Shown here: in pieces, positions 53,549-62,329 of the stretch
Position numbering within the stretch: position 1 is the first letter of the stretch
Layout of the letters: the number at the start of each line of letters is the position of its first letter
NCBI RefSeq assembly: GCF_013387485.1
Contig: NZ_JABBXB010000001.1
Coordinates: 20,001 to 84,000, forward strand
DNA: 64,000 bases
DNA from: Stenotrophomonas sp. SAM-B
GTDB taxonomy: Bacteria > Pseudomonadota > Gammaproteobacteria > Xanthomonadales > Xanthomonadaceae
Direction of reading: 5' to 3'
Program-made: the position numbers and the translations under genes
The notes under the pieces: generated by a model
Databases searched by the model: none
The model's input: the letters and a program-made list of their open reading frames with translations, nothing else
Told to the model about the DNA's origin: nothing

Positions 53549-54799
53549 TCACACCTTGGTGCCGCCTCGTCCACTCAGCACTGATCGGTTTTCTGCCAGC
53601 CATTGCTGGATCAGATCGACCGCTTCCGCCACGCCCTCTTCCGTGCCCATCGCCCTTCCCAGAGCAGCCGCCCGTCCGCGCGTTTCGGCGTGCTCGACGA
53701 AGTCCAGTGCCCGCCTCAGTGTCCCGGCGTCCAACCGCTTCGGCGACAGCGCCGCCGGTGCCACGCCCAACTGCTGCAGCCGGTCCGCCCAGAAGAACTG
53801 GTCCGCGGCGAACGGCATCACCAGCGACGGCACCGCGGCCCGGCAGGCCGAATGCGTGGTGCCGCTGCCACCGTGGTGGATGACCAGCGCGCAGCGCGGG
53901 AACAGTGCTTCATGTGGGGTCGGCCCGAGCACGAACACGTTGGGCGGGAGCGGGGTGCTGGGCAGCCCGGCCCAGCCCGGGAACAGCACTACCCGCCGCG
54001 GCGCCAATGCCGCCAGCAGCGCGGGCAGCACGTGGTCGCGATCGAAGCCGGTCATGCTGCCGAACCCGAGGTAGACCGGCGCGGGGCCAGCGTCCAGGAA
54101 GGCCTGCAGATCCGGCGGCGGCTGCCAGCCACGTTCGGGCGCGCGCCACTGACCGCAGATCCGGTGATTGGACGGCCAGTCCGGCGGAGGCGGCAGCAGA
54201 CTCGGCGAGATGCCGTACAGCATCGGCAGATCCCGCCAGGGGGAGGCGCGCCGCGGCATGCCCAATGCCCGTCGCGCGGCGTTGATCGGACGGCGGAAGG
54301 TCCGCCACACCGCCTGGTTGACCAAGGTGTAGCTGAGGCGATTGAGCGCGCCGGGCAGGCGCAGCCGTGGCAGGAACGGGGAGGGGAAGCCGGCGGTCGG
54401 GGTCAGCGGAATCATCCCGGTGCCGATCACCGGCAGCCCCTGGTGTTCGGCCACGGCCAGGCCCACGAAGGCGGCCAGCCCGCCGGTCAGCACCGCATCG
54501 CACCCGGCGGCCGCCGCGTCGGCCTGGCGCATCCAGCCGGGCACGTGCCGTTGCGCCATCCGCGCTAGGCCCCGCGAGGCGGCGAGCCGGGCGTTGCCGC
54601 GCGAGACCAGCGCCACCACCTCGTCATGGATGTCGCCCTCCAGCGCGGCATGCGGGACGCCCAGCTCGCGGGCGGTCTCCAGCGTGCCGCGCTCGGCCAG
54701 CAGCAGCACCTCATGGCCGGCGCCGATCAGCCCATGGCAGAGCATCACCAGCGGGCGGGTGTCGCCTTCGGTGCCGTAGGTCACGGCGAGCAGCTTCAT
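53549..54799 (-). CDS. UGT/MGT-like glycosyltransferase (GT1 family)
   Basis: 416 residues, GT-B fold. N-terminal MKLLAVTYGTEGDTRPLVML is the typical start of the erythromycin/sterol glycosyltransferase group; C-terminal donor site VIHHGGSGTTHSACRAAVPSLVMPFAADQFFWADRLQQLG (near residues 305-345) is diagnostic. Such enzymes put a sugar on hydrophobic acceptors (antibiotics, sterols, carotenoids, rhamnolipid-type lipids). Acceptor unknown. It is not in a biosynthetic cluster; rpmBG lies divergently upstream. The ATG at 54799 has no obvious ribosome site, though the protein pattern fixes the start. Confidence 0.87.
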   Translation of the reverse strand: MKLLAVTYGTEGDTRPLVMLCHGLIGAGHEVLLLAERGTLETARELGVPHAALEGDIHDEVVALVSRGNARLAASRGLARMAQRHVPGWMRQADAAAAGCDAVLTGGLAAFVGLAVAEHQGLPVIGTGMIPLTPTAGFPSPFLPRLRLPGALNRLSYTLVNQAVWRTFRRPINAARRALGMPRRASPWRDLPMLYGISPSLLPPPPDWPSNHRICGQWRAPERGWQPPPDLQAFLDAGPAPVYLGFGSMTGFDRDHVLPALLAALAPRRVVLFPGWAGLPSTPLPPNVFVLGPTPHEALFPRCALVIHHGGSGTTHSACRAAVPSLVMPFAADQFFWADRLQQLGVAPAALSPKRLDAGTLRRALDFVEHAETRGRAAALGRAMGTEEGVAEAVDLIQQWLAENRSVLSGRGGTKV

Positions 54800-54922
54800 G
54801 AAAGGCCGCAGGCGAAGGAGAGGAAAGGCGCTGGGGTCATCGTCACGTCCGGGTTGCAGGCCCGGGCAGCCTAGCGGAGGGGCTGTCACGGGACCGGGAT
54901 GGCGCGCCTGGGCCAGGCCAGC

Positions 54923-54951
54923 TTGCCGCAGGCCCCCGGAGCGGGCATAAT
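54923..54951 (+). promoter_or_regulatory. Sigma-70-type promoter of rpmB-rpmG
   Basis: TTGCCG (54923-54928) - 17 bases - CATAAT (54946-54951): good hexamers with ideal spacing. It implies a start near 54958 and a leader of about 160 nt before rpmB. Confidence 0.75.
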
Positions 54952-54987
54952 GCGCGGCTCGCTGTGTCCAAAAACCTTTGGATCGGT

Positions 54988-55063
54988 GGCCGGGAACACG
55001 TCATCCGGCCCGCCCTCGACAGCGTAACCCTTTGATTCTCATGACGTGTGGCGGGAAACCGCC
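54988..55063 (+). promoter_or_regulatory. Structured 5' leader of rpmB-rpmG
   Basis: Two hairpins are visible in the leader: GGCCGG / CCGGCC (54988-55010) and GGCGG-GAAA-CCGCC (55050-55063). They could be an autoregulatory element for ribosomal proteins, but no known leader class is recognised. Confidence 0.4.
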
Positions 55064-55116
55064 GAGGCCGCCGTCGCCCGGGCTATGGGCTGACAACTAC
55101 TTTATCGAGGTGCGCA

Positions 55117-55353
55117 ATGTCCCGCGTATGCCAAGTTTCCGGCAAGCGAGTGCAGACGGGTAACAACGTCTCGCACGCCAACAACAAGACCCGTCGTCGT
55201 TTCCTGCCCAACCTGCACGAGCGCCGCTTCTGGGTTGCCAGCGAAAACCGCTGGGTCAAGCTTCGTGTTTCCGCGCATGCCCTGCGCACCATCGACAAGA
55301 ACGGTATCGACTCCGTTCTGGCTGAGCTGCGTTCGCGCGGCGAAAAGGTCTGA
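55117..55353 (+). CDS. rpmB: 50S ribosomal protein L28
   Basis: 78 residues, the normal size. [20 protein letters not shown] and [37 protein letters not shown] match L28 throughout. GAGG 6-9 bases before the ATG. The stop is followed by GAGGAG and rpmG 13 bases later, making a standard rpmB-rpmG operon. Confidence 0.98.
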   Translation: MSRVCQVSGKRVQTGNNVSHANNKTRRRFLPNLHERRFWVASENRWVKLRVSAHALRTIDKNGIDSVLAELRSRGEKV

Positions 55354-55366
55354 GGAGTAAACGATC

Positions 55367-55531
55367 ATGGCAGGCAAGCGCGATAAGATCCGTCTGATTT
55401 CGACGGCCAACACTGGCCACTTCTACACGACGGACAAGAACAAGAAGAACACCCCCGGGAAGATGGAATTCCTGAAGTACGATCCGGTCGTGCGCAAGCA
55501 CGTCCTGTACAAGGAAGGCAAGATCAAGTAA
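55367..55531 (+). CDS. rpmG: 50S ribosomal protein L33
   Basis: 54 residues: [40 protein letters not shown] and [11 protein letters not shown]. No zinc-binding CxxC pairs, so it is the Cys-minus form. The ribosome site GAGGAG at 55352-55357 overlaps the end of rpmB. Terminator 26 bases downstream. Confidence 0.98.
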   Translation: MAGKRDKIRLISTANTGHFYTTDKNKKNTPGKMEFLKYDPVVRKHVLYKEGKIK

Positions 55532-55556
55532 TCCGCAAGGGTTCTTGAGCTTCCCG

Positions 55557-55588
55557 AAAAAACCCGCCCCCCGTGGCGGGTTTTTTCA
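55557..55588 (+). terminator. Terminator of rpmB-rpmG
   Basis: Stem AAAAAACCCGCC / GGCGGGTTTTTT with a CCCCGT loop; symmetrical A and T runs make it usable in either direction. Confidence 0.93.
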
Positions 55589-55602
55589 TGGGCCGGCGAT
55601 AC

Positions 55603-55629
55603 GTGGAGCCGGCCAGCGCCCGGCACCAC
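55603..55629 (-). repeat. REP-like palindrome after rpmG
   Basis: GTGGAGCCGGCCAGCGCC followed by CGGCACCAC; a diverged member of the SMAG group with a GTGG head on each strand. Confidence 0.65.
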
Positions 55630-55685
55630 CGGTTGCATGCAGCGGCCCATGGCAGAATGCGGTTCCCCTCCCGACGGGCGACGCG

Positions 55686-57104
55686 ATGCTGTTCGAGTGG
55701 CTGCTGGGTTCGTGGCTGTTGATGCTGGATTGGCTGATCCGGCTGGCCGCGCTGTTCTGGATTCCCAGCCGCACCACGCCCGGTGCCGCACGCAGCTGGT
55801 TGCTGCTGGTGGGCTTCGTGCCGCTGCTCGGGCTGCCGTTGTATCTGCTGTTCGGCCATCCGTGGTTGTCGCGCCAGCGCGTGCAGCGCCAGGCCGAAGC
55901 GTCCCAGGTGATCCGCGAAGAGCAGGCCCTGCAGCCACCGCTGCGCTGGACGCCCCCACCGGATACCGCCACCGCCGAAATCGTGCCGCTGATCGAGCGC
56001 CAGGGCGATTTCATGCCCATCCACGGCAACGCGGTGGACCTGCTCAACGATTACGACGCCTCGCTGCAGGCACTGATCGAGGACATCGACCAGGCGCGCG
56101 AGCGCGTGCACCTGCTCTACTACCTGATGTTCGACGATGCGGTCGGCGAGGCCATCGTGCAGGCGCTGCAGCGGGCCGCGGCGCGTGGAGTGCACTGCCG
56201 GTTGCTGCTCGATGCGGTCGGTGCCAAGCGCGGGCTGCGCCACTATCGGCGCCGCCTGCAGGCGCTCGGCGTGGACGTGCGCGCGATGCTGCCCGGCGGC
56301 CTGCGCTGGCGCCGCAGCGGCCGCATGGACCTGCGCAACCACCGCAAGATCGCGGTGATCGACAACCGCGTCGGCTATATCGGCTCGCAGAACCTGGCGG
56401 GGCCGCAGTTCGTCGCCGGCTACCCCAACAAGGAGCTGGTGGCGCGCGTGCGCGGGCCGGTGGTGGCGCATCTGGAAGCGGTGTTCGCCAGCGACTGGTA
56501 CATGGAAACCGGGCAGCGCCTGGACGTACTCACGGCGGTGCCGGTGTGCTCCGCCGACGTGCCGACCCAGCTGCTGCCCAGTGGTCCGGCGTATCCCTTC
56601 AGCAATGCGCGCGATGCGGTCAACGCGCTGATCCATCTGGCGCGGCGGCGCATCGTGCTGGTCACGCCGTATTTCGTGCCGGACGAAGCGACCCTGAGTG
56701 CGCTGCGCATCGCGGCGTTGTCCGGCGTGCAGGTGCAGCTGATCCTCTCGGCCAGCACCAACCAGCGGCTGACCTCGTGGGCGCAGGAGGCGTACTACGA
56801 TGAACTGCTGCGCAGCGGTGTGCGGATCGCGCTGTACGCGCCGCATTTCCTGCATGCCAAGCACCTGACCGTCGATGAGGACATCGCCCTGGTCGGCTCG
56901 ATCAATCTCGACATCCGCTCGTTCGCGCTCAATGCCGAGATCGGCATGCTCTGCTATGACGCTGGCATGGTGCGCCAGCTGGCGCAGATCGAAGCCGACT
57001 ATCTCGAACACGCGCACCCGCTGGACCTGGCGACGTGGCGCCAGCGACCGGCATGGAAGCGCAGCCGCGAAGGGATCGCGCGGCTGGCCGATGCGTTGAT
57101 GTAG
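55686..57104 (+). CDS. cls: Cardiolipin synthase (phospholipase D superfamily)
   Basis: 472 residues. Two membrane helices (about 5-25 and 38-58) anchor it in the inner membrane; the catalytic part has two HKD motifs: RNHRKIAVIDNRVGYIGSQN (near 218) and FLHAKHLTVDEDIALVGSIN (near 400). It condenses phosphatidylglycerol (ClsA-type) or related lipids to cardiolipin. No Shine-Dalgarno sequence is evident and alternative starts upstream overlap the terminator and REP; the chosen ATG gives the standard hydrophobic N-terminus. Confidence 0.93.
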   Translation: MLFEWLLGSWLLMLDWLIRLAALFWIPSRTTPGAARSWLLLVGFVPLLGLPLYLLFGHPWLSRQRVQRQAEASQVIREEQALQPPLRWTPPPDTATAEIVPLIERQGDFMPIHGNAVDLLNDYDASLQALIEDIDQARERVHLLYYLMFDDAVGEAIVQALQRAAARGVHCRLLLDAVGAKRGLRHYRRRLQALGVDVRAMLPGGLRWRRSGRMDLRNHRKIAVIDNRVGYIGSQNLAGPQFVAGYPNKELVARVRGPVVAHLEAVFASDWYMETGQRLDVLTAVPVCSADVPTQLLPSGPAYPFSNARDAVNALIHLARRRIVLVTPYFVPDEATLSALRIAALSGVQVQLILSASTNQRLTSWAQEAYYDELLRSGVRIALYAPHFLHAKHLTVDEDIALVGSINLDIRSFALNAEIGMLCYDAGMVRQLAQIEADYLEHAHPLDLATWRQRPAWKRSREGIARLADALM

Positions 57105-57146
57105 TGCGCTGTGACGCACGTGGACGGCCGATCCACGCGCATCGCC

Positions 57147-57152
57147 TACAAT
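57147..57152 (+). promoter_or_regulatory. Candidate -10 of a leaderless transcript for the FAD protein
   Basis: TACAAT ends 6 nt before the ATG at 57159; no Shine-Dalgarno sequence is present. Confidence 0.4.
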
Positions 57153-57158
57153 CCGGGC

Positions 57159-58532
57159 ATGACTGCGTCCGATATCCACCGCCAGTGTGATCTGGCCATC
57201 GTCGGCGGCGGCGCTGCCGGCGTCCTCGTCGCGCTGCAGGCCCTGCGCCATGCAACCCGGCCGTCACGCATCGTGCTGTTCGAGCCGGCCTCGGTCCTGG
57301 CCGAAGGCATCGCCTACGCCACGCCGTGGCCGGAGCACCTGCTGAACGTGCCGGCCGGCAAGATGAGCGCGCTGCCGGATCAGCCCGCGGATTTCCTCGA
57401 TTACCTGCTCGACAGCGATGCGGTTCCCGACGTGCCGCGCGCGGTACTCGCGGACCAGTTCGTGCCGCGCCGCCACTATGCCGCCTACCTGCGCGCCCGG
57501 CTGGAGCAGGCGCGCGCGCACAGCGCGGCGGCGCTGGAGGTGGTTGAACAGCCGGTGTTCGCGCTGCAGCCCGACGCACACGGCGTGCAGCTGCGGCTGG
57601 ATGACGACATGACCTGGAACGCGCGGCGGGTGGTGCTGGCCTGCGGCAACAGCATGCGCCCGCTGCCGGTTCCCGGTGCCGATGCCCTGCCGCCCGCGCA
57701 GGTGGTGGAAGCCTGGGACTACGACGGCGTACGCGTGCTGGCCGGCGATGACGATCTGGCCATCATCGGCTCCGGCCTGAGCATGGCCGACAGCGTGGTC
57801 GCGCTGGCCGCCGCCGGGCACCGTGGGCGGATCTTCGTCCTGTCGCGCCACGCGCTGCTGCCGTTGCCACACGCCCACGGCGCGGCGGTCAGCTTCGATC
57901 CGCAGCCGCTGCTGGCGATGTCGTTGCGCCAGCGCGTGCGCGAACTGCGCGGGCAGGCCCGCGCGGCTGTCGCCCAGGGCATCCCGTGGCAGAGCGTGAT
58001 GGACCGCATCCGGCCGATGGGCCAGGCGCTGTGGTTGAGCCTGGGCGAGGGGGACCAGCGCCGCTTCCTGCGCCACGTGGTGCGCTATTGGGACGTGCAC
58101 CGCCACCGCATCGCCGAATCGGTGCATGCCCAGGTCGCCGAGCTGGAGCGCAGCGGCCAGCTGCAGCGCCACCGCGCTCGGCTGGACACGGTGCTGGTGC
58201 AGGAAACCGGGCTGCAGCTGCACGGGCGGAGCCCGGGCAGCGGGCTCCCACCGCTGACCGTGGCGGCGGTGATCAACGCCACCGGCGTGGAGACCCGCGC
58301 GCTGTCCATGCGCAATCCGCTGATCCGGCAGCTGCTGGCCGACGGCCATGCGCGCCCGGGTCCGCATGGCCTCGGCCTGGATACGACGGTGGAAGAGGGC
58401 GGCCTGATCGACGGCCATGGCCAGCCGCAGCCGGCGATCCGGCTGGTCGGCAGCCTGCGCATCGGCACCCTGTGGGAGAGCCTGGCGATCCCGGAGCTGC
58501 GCGGACAGGCCGAGCGGGCCGCGCGCGGCTGA
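57159..58532 (+). CDS. FAD/NAD(P)-binding protein (COG4529/HcaD-like)
   Basis: 457 residues. Rossmann FAD site CDLAIVGGGAAGVLVALQAL (residues 10-29), GIAYATPWPEHLLNVPAGKMSALP (near 60), second dinucleotide site LAIIGSGLSMADSVVALAAAG (near 195) and the C-terminal VINATGVETRAL. The family is of uncharacterised flavoproteins similar to those that modify hydroxyacyl or siderophore precursors. It starts 54 bases after cls. uvrD begins 63 bases downstream. Confidence 0.8.
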   Translation: MTASDIHRQCDLAIVGGGAAGVLVALQALRHATRPSRIVLFEPASVLAEGIAYATPWPEHLLNVPAGKMSALPDQPADFLDYLLDSDAVPDVPRAVLADQFVPRRHYAAYLRARLEQARAHSAAALEVVEQPVFALQPDAHGVQLRLDDDMTWNARRVVLACGNSMRPLPVPGADALPPAQVVEAWDYDGVRVLAGDDDLAIIGSGLSMADSVVALAAAGHRGRIFVLSRHALLPLPHAHGAAVSFDPQPLLAMSLRQRVRELRGQARAAVAQGIPWQSVMDRIRPMGQALWLSLGEGDQRRFLRHVVRYWDVHRHRIAESVHAQVAELERSGQLQRHRARLDTVLVQETGLQLHGRSPGSGLPPLTVAAVINATGVETRALSMRNPLIRQLLADGHARPGPHGLGLDTTVEEGGLIDGHGQPQPAIRLVGSLRIGTLWESLAIPELRGQAERAARG

Positions 58533-58583
58533 ACCCGTTCGATCCGGGCGCCGGGTAACGGCCCGGAGCGACCCGCCCGAGGG

Positions 58584-58589
58584 TAAAAT
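58584..58589 (+). promoter_or_regulatory. Candidate -10 of a leaderless uvrD transcript
   Basis: TAAAAT ends 6 nt before the uvrD ATG. GGGGAC in between is G-rich, so a weak ribosome site cannot be excluded. Confidence 0.4.
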
Positions 58590-58595
58590 GGGGAC

Positions 58596-60785
58596 ATGGA
58601 TGTTTCCCACTTGCTCGACGGGTTGAACCCCGCCCAGCGCGAAGCTGTGTCCGCCCCGCCCGGCCACCATCTGGTGCTTGCCGGTGCCGGTTCCGGCAAG
58701 ACCCGCGTGCTTATCCACCGCATCGCCTGGCTCAATGAAGTCTGCGGCGTGCCGACCCATGGCATTTTTGCGGTGACCTTCACCAACAAGGCCGCCGGCG
58801 AGATGCGTCACCGCATCGACCTGCAGCTGCCGCAGGGCAGCCGTGGCGCCTGGATCGGCACCTTCCACGGCCTGGCCCACCGCCTGCTGCGCCTGCACTA
58901 CCAGGACGCCAAGCTGCCCGACAGCTTCCAGGTGCTGGATTCGGACGACCAGCTGCGGCTGGTCAAGCGCGTGGTCCAGCAGCTGGAGATCGACGACGGC
59001 AAGTTCCCGCCGAAGCAGATCGCGTGGTGGATCAACGAGCAGAAGGACGAGGGCCGTCGCCCGCAGCATATCCAGCCCGAGCCGCATGACGCGTGGCTGG
59101 AAACCATGCGCCAGGCGTATATCGCCTATCAGGAGCGCTGCGATCGCGCCGGCCTGGTCGATTTCGCCGAGCTGCTGCTGCGCGCGCATGAACTGCTGCG
59201 CGACAACCCGGCGCTGCTGGCCCACTACCGCTCGCGCTTCCGCGAAATCCTGGTGGACGAGTTCCAGGACACCAACGCCATCCAGTACGCCTTCGTGCGC
59301 GTGCTGGCCGGCGATACCGGCCACGTGTTCGTGGTCGGTGATGACGACCAGGCCATCTATGGCTGGCGCGGCGCCAAGGTCGAGAACGTCCAGCGCTTCC
59401 TCAAGGATTTCCCGGGCGCGCAGACCGTGCGCCTGGAGCAGAACTACCGCTCCACCGCCAACATCCTCGGCGCGGCCAACGCGGTGATCGCGCACAACCC
59501 GGACCGTATCGGCAAGGAGTTGTGGACCGACAGCGGCGACGGTGACCCGATCGATCTGTACGCGGCCTACAACGAGATGGACGAGGCGCGTTACGTGGTC
59601 GAGCGCGCGCGCCAGTGGGTGCGCGATGGCGGCAGCTACGGCGACGTCGCCGTGCTCTACCGCAGCAACGCGCAGTCGCGTGCCTTCGAAGAAGCGCTGC
59701 TCTCCGAGCAGGTGCCGTACCGCGTGTACGGCGGCATGCGCTTCTTCGAGCGTGCCGAAATCAAGGATGCGCTGGCGTACCTGCGGTTGATGACCAACCG
59801 CAACGATGACGCGGCATTCGAGCGCGCGGTCAACACGCCGACGCGTGGCATCGGCGACCGCACCCTGGATGAAGTGCGCCGCTTGGCGCGTTCCCACGCG
59901 ATCTCGCTGTGGGAAGCCACCATGCTGACCACCCAGGGCAATGCGCTCGCCGCGCGCGCACGCAACGCATTGGCCGGCTTCCTGGTGCTGGTCAACCAGC
60001 TCCAGGCCGAAGCCGACGAGATGACACTGGCCGAACGCATCGACCACGTGCTGGTGCGCTCGGGCCTGCGCGAGCACTGGTCCAAGGAAAGCCGCAACGC
60101 GCTGGATTCGGAATCACGCGCGGACAACCTGGACGAACTGGTCTCGGTGGCTTCTCGCTTCGTCCGTCGCGAAGACGATGTCGAAGAAACCCAGGACATG
60201 AGCGAGCTGGTCGCGTTCCTCGCCTACGCCTCGCTGGAGGCCGGCGAAGGCCAGGCCCAGGCCGGCGAAGAAGGCGTACAGCTGATGACGCTGCACGCCG
60301 CCAAGGGCCTGGAGTTCCCGCTGGTGTTCCTGGCCGGCATGGAAGACGGCCTGTTCCCGAGCGCGCGCTCGCTGGAAGAAAGTGGCCGGCTGGAAGAAGA
60401 GCGTCGCCTGGCCTACGTGGGCATCACCCGCGCGCGCCAGAAGCTGGTGCTCTGCTATGCCGAATCGCGCCGCATCCACGGCCAGGACAACTACAACGTG
60501 CCCTCGCGCTTCCTGCGCGAAATCCCGCGCGAGCTGGTGAACGAAGTACGCCCGAAGGTGCAGGTCTCGCGCGGTACCTCGCTCGGCGCCAACCGGGTGA
60601 TGGGCCATGCGGCGCTGGAAGCACCGCCGCTCAAGCTGGGCGCGATGGTCAACCATCCCAAGTTCGGCGAAGGCATGGTCACCGACTACGAAGGCAGCGG
60701 CCAGCACGCCCGCGTGCAGGTCGAATTCATCGAGGCCGGCAGCAAGTGGCTGGTGATGGCGTACGCCAATTTGACGGTGCTCTGA
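58596..60785 (+). CDS. uvrD: DNA helicase II (UvrD/Rep superfamily 1)
   Basis: 729-residue 3'-5' helicase for nucleotide-excision and mismatch repair. Motifs in order: Q motif LNPAQREAVSAP, Walker A LAGAGSGKTRVL (near 30), Ia FTNKAA, II ILVDEFQDTN (near 222), III VGDDDQAIYGWRGA, IV EQNYRS, V MTLHAAKGLEFPLVFLAGM (near 570), VI YVGITRARQKLVL (near 605). The C-terminal LGAMVNHPKFGEGMVTDYEG is the Tudor-like UvrD tail, so it is UvrD rather than Rep. Cytosolic. Confidence 0.96.
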   Translation: MDVSHLLDGLNPAQREAVSAPPGHHLVLAGAGSGKTRVLIHRIAWLNEVCGVPTHGIFAVTFTNKAAGEMRHRIDLQLPQGSRGAWIGTFHGLAHRLLRLHYQDAKLPDSFQVLDSDDQLRLVKRVVQQLEIDDGKFPPKQIAWWINEQKDEGRRPQHIQPEPHDAWLETMRQAYIAYQERCDRAGLVDFAELLLRAHELLRDNPALLAHYRSRFREILVDEFQDTNAIQYAFVRVLAGDTGHVFVVGDDDQAIYGWRGAKVENVQRFLKDFPGAQTVRLEQNYRSTANILGAANAVIAHNPDRIGKELWTDSGDGDPIDLYAAYNEMDEARYVVERARQWVRDGGSYGDVAVLYRSNAQSRAFEEALLSEQVPYRVYGGMRFFERAEIKDALAYLRLMTNRNDDAAFERAVNTPTRGIGDRTLDEVRRLARSHAISLWEATMLTTQGNALAARARNALAGFLVLVNQLQAEADEMTLAERIDHVLVRSGLREHWSKESRNALDSESRADNLDELVSVASRFVRREDDVEETQDMSELVAFLAYASLEAGEGQAQAGEEGVQLMTLHAAKGLEFPLVFLAGMEDGLFPSARSLEESGRLEEERRLAYVGITRARQKLVLCYAESRRIHGQDNYNVPSRFLREIPRELVNEVRPKVQVSRGTSLGANRVMGHAALEAPPLKLGAMVNHPKFGEGMVTDYEGSGQHARVQVEFIEAGSKWLVMAYANLTVL

Positions 60786-60800
60786 GCAGGTGTGTCACGG

Positions 60801-61127
60801 ATGACGCGCCACGTGCTCTTCATCTGCAGCCAGAACCGCCTGCGCAGCCCGACCGCTGAGCAGGTGTTTGCCGATTGGCCGGGCATCGAGACCGCTTCTT
60901 CGGGTCTCAAGCCCGATGCCGACGTACCTGTCAGTCCCGAACTGCTGCAGTGGGCCGATCTGATCGTCGTGATGGAGCGCGCTCACCGCAGCCGGTTGGC
61001 CAGCCGCTTCCAGCGCTGGCTCGGAGGCAAGCGCATCGTGTGCCTGGATATTCCGGACGATTACGCGTTCATGGCACCTGCGCTGGTTGCGTTGCTGCAG
61101 ACCAAGGTGCCACCGCTGCTGCGGTGA
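60801..61127 (+). CDS. Low-molecular-weight protein tyrosine phosphatase-like protein
   Basis: 108 residues. HVLFICSQNRLRSPTAEQVFAD carries a Cys-x5-Arg phosphate loop (CSQNRLR) at the N-terminus and IVCLDIPDDYAFM carries the likely catalytic Asp. It is shorter than classical 150-residue LMW phosphatases and belongs to the COG4551-like small group; activity unproven. A GTG 9 bases upstream (60792) could also be used. It follows uvrD by 15 bases and may be co-transcribed. Confidence 0.78.
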   Translation: MTRHVLFICSQNRLRSPTAEQVFADWPGIETASSGLKPDADVPVSPELLQWADLIVVMERAHRSRLASRFQRWLGGKRIVCLDIPDDYAFMAPALVALLQTKVPPLLR

Positions 61128-61165
61128 GCCGAGGCAGGCGCCCGGCGGATGCGCCGACGTCTGCG

Positions 61166-61235
61166 GTAGTGCCGGCCGCTGGCCGGCTGCGCTTTACCGT
61201 GGCGGTGTCGGGAGCCGGCCAGCGGCCGGCACTAC
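61166..61235. repeat. SMAG/REP dimer, 70 bp
   Basis: Inverted pair: GTAGTGCCGGCCGCTGGCC at the left end, GGCCAGCGGCCGGCACTAC at the right. Its length equals that of the copy at 63456-63525 though the middle differs. The right end provides TACAAT, a possible -10 for the gene at 61269. Confidence 0.88.
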
Positions 61236-61268
61236 AATGGCGTCACCCCCTTCGAACAGGCCCCCGCC

Positions 61269-61823
61269 ATGACCGATTCGCTGCTGCACCTCACCGTCAA
61301 ATTGAACGCCAGGCTCCAGCCCGAGCATCGCCATGAGCTGTTCGAAGACCCGCTCGATGCGCTGCTGGGCAGTGCCGAGCTGGGTGAGATCACCGGCGGT
61401 GGCACCGCGCTGAGCGAAGAAGGCGAAGTGGATTACGGCGATATCGAGATCGCGTTGAACGATCCGGCCTCGCTGCCCGGCGTGATCGAACTGCTGGAGC
61501 AGCTGGGCGCGCCGAAGGGTTCGCTGATCCAGCGCGAAGGCGCTCCCGATCAACCGTTCGGCGTTACCGAAGGCCTGGCCTTGTATCTCAACGGCACCGA
61601 TCTGCCGGACGAAGTCTACGAGCAGTGCGATTCGAACTATGTGTTCGAGCAGATCGTCGAGCGCATCGACGGCCACGGCGAGATATGCAGCTGGTGGCAG
61701 GGCCCGACCGAGACCGCGCTGTATCTGTATGGCGCCTCGTTCGACACCATGCACGCGCGTATCGCCGATCTGCTGGCGAGCTACCCGCTGTGCCAGGGCG
61801 CACGCGTGGTGCGTACCGCCTGA
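61269..61823 (+). CDS. Hypothetical protein
   Basis: 184 residues, acidic, no signal peptide or membrane helix, so cytosolic. It begins LLHLTVKLNARLQPEHRHEL; the middle (ALSEEGEVDYGDIEIAL, GVTEGLALYLNGTDLPDEVYEQCD) suggests an alpha/beta protein. I do not recognise a family; it may be an immunity-like or stress protein common in xanthomonads. Codon use matches its neighbours. ATG at 61269 lacks a clear ribosome site, and TACAAT 31 bases upstream inside the REP could be its -10. Confidence 0.72.
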   Translation: MTDSLLHLTVKLNARLQPEHRHELFEDPLDALLGSAELGEITGGGTALSEEGEVDYGDIEIALNDPASLPGVIELLEQLGAPKGSLIQREGAPDQPFGVTEGLALYLNGTDLPDEVYEQCDSNYVFEQIVERIDGHGEICSWWQGPTETALYLYGASFDTMHARIADLLASYPLCQGARVVRTA

Positions 61824-62022
61824 TCAGCCGTCCGGCGCGTGGCCTGCCGCTGCAGCACGGGCAGCGCATGCGTGCGCCATCCGCGTTGCAGTGGGCCAGA
61901 GCGCCTCGCTTCATCCCCGATCGCCCCCGACTCATCCCGGATTTCACGCAGTTCGTCGCGTGCCGCTTGTCGCTCCCCGGGCCGGCGCCCAGAGTCTGCC
62001 CCTGTCCGCTGGGAGCGCACTC
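61824..62022 (+). other. Non-coding interval between two hypothetical genes
   Basis: GC-rich with no credible gene and no recognised repeat. The last 20 bases include GGGAG (62010-62014), the ribosome site for the next gene. Confidence 0.5.
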
Positions 62023-62280
62023 GTGAACAAGGGAATTCCGTATCTGCTTGCTGCACTGGTCCTGCTGACATGGTCGGCAGGCTGGGCAGAGCCGGTGCTG
62101 GGCCTGTTCCAGCACGCCCAGACCTGCCTGGCCGGCGGTGGCGACTTCGACCTGCTGCGCCTGCGCTGCCAGCCGCAGCCCAGCGTGGTGTACATCGGCC
62201 GGGCGACGCTGTGGTTCTGGCTGGGTGGCATCGTCTTCGCGGTGGTCGCATTGCTGGGCACGCGCTACAAGGCGCGCTGA
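62023..62280 (+). CDS. Hypothetical small membrane protein
   Basis: 85 residues with two hydrophobic segments: MNKGIPYLLAALVLLTWSAGWA (possibly a signal peptide) and LWFWLGGIVFAVVALLG near the C-terminus, separated by LRLRCQPQPS with a second Cys nearby (QTCLAGGGDF), so a disulphide is possible. GTG start at 62023 with GGGAG 8 bases upstream. No family recognised. The next gene follows after 49 bases. Confidence 0.7.
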   Translation: MNKGIPYLLAALVLLTWSAGWAEPVLGLFQHAQTCLAGGGDFDLLRLRCQPQPSVVYIGRATLWFWLGGIVFAVVALLGTRYKAR

Positions 62281-62329
62281 CAGGCGGGCGGCCAACCGGC
62301 ATCATCAGCCTCTGTCCGAAGGAGGCCAT

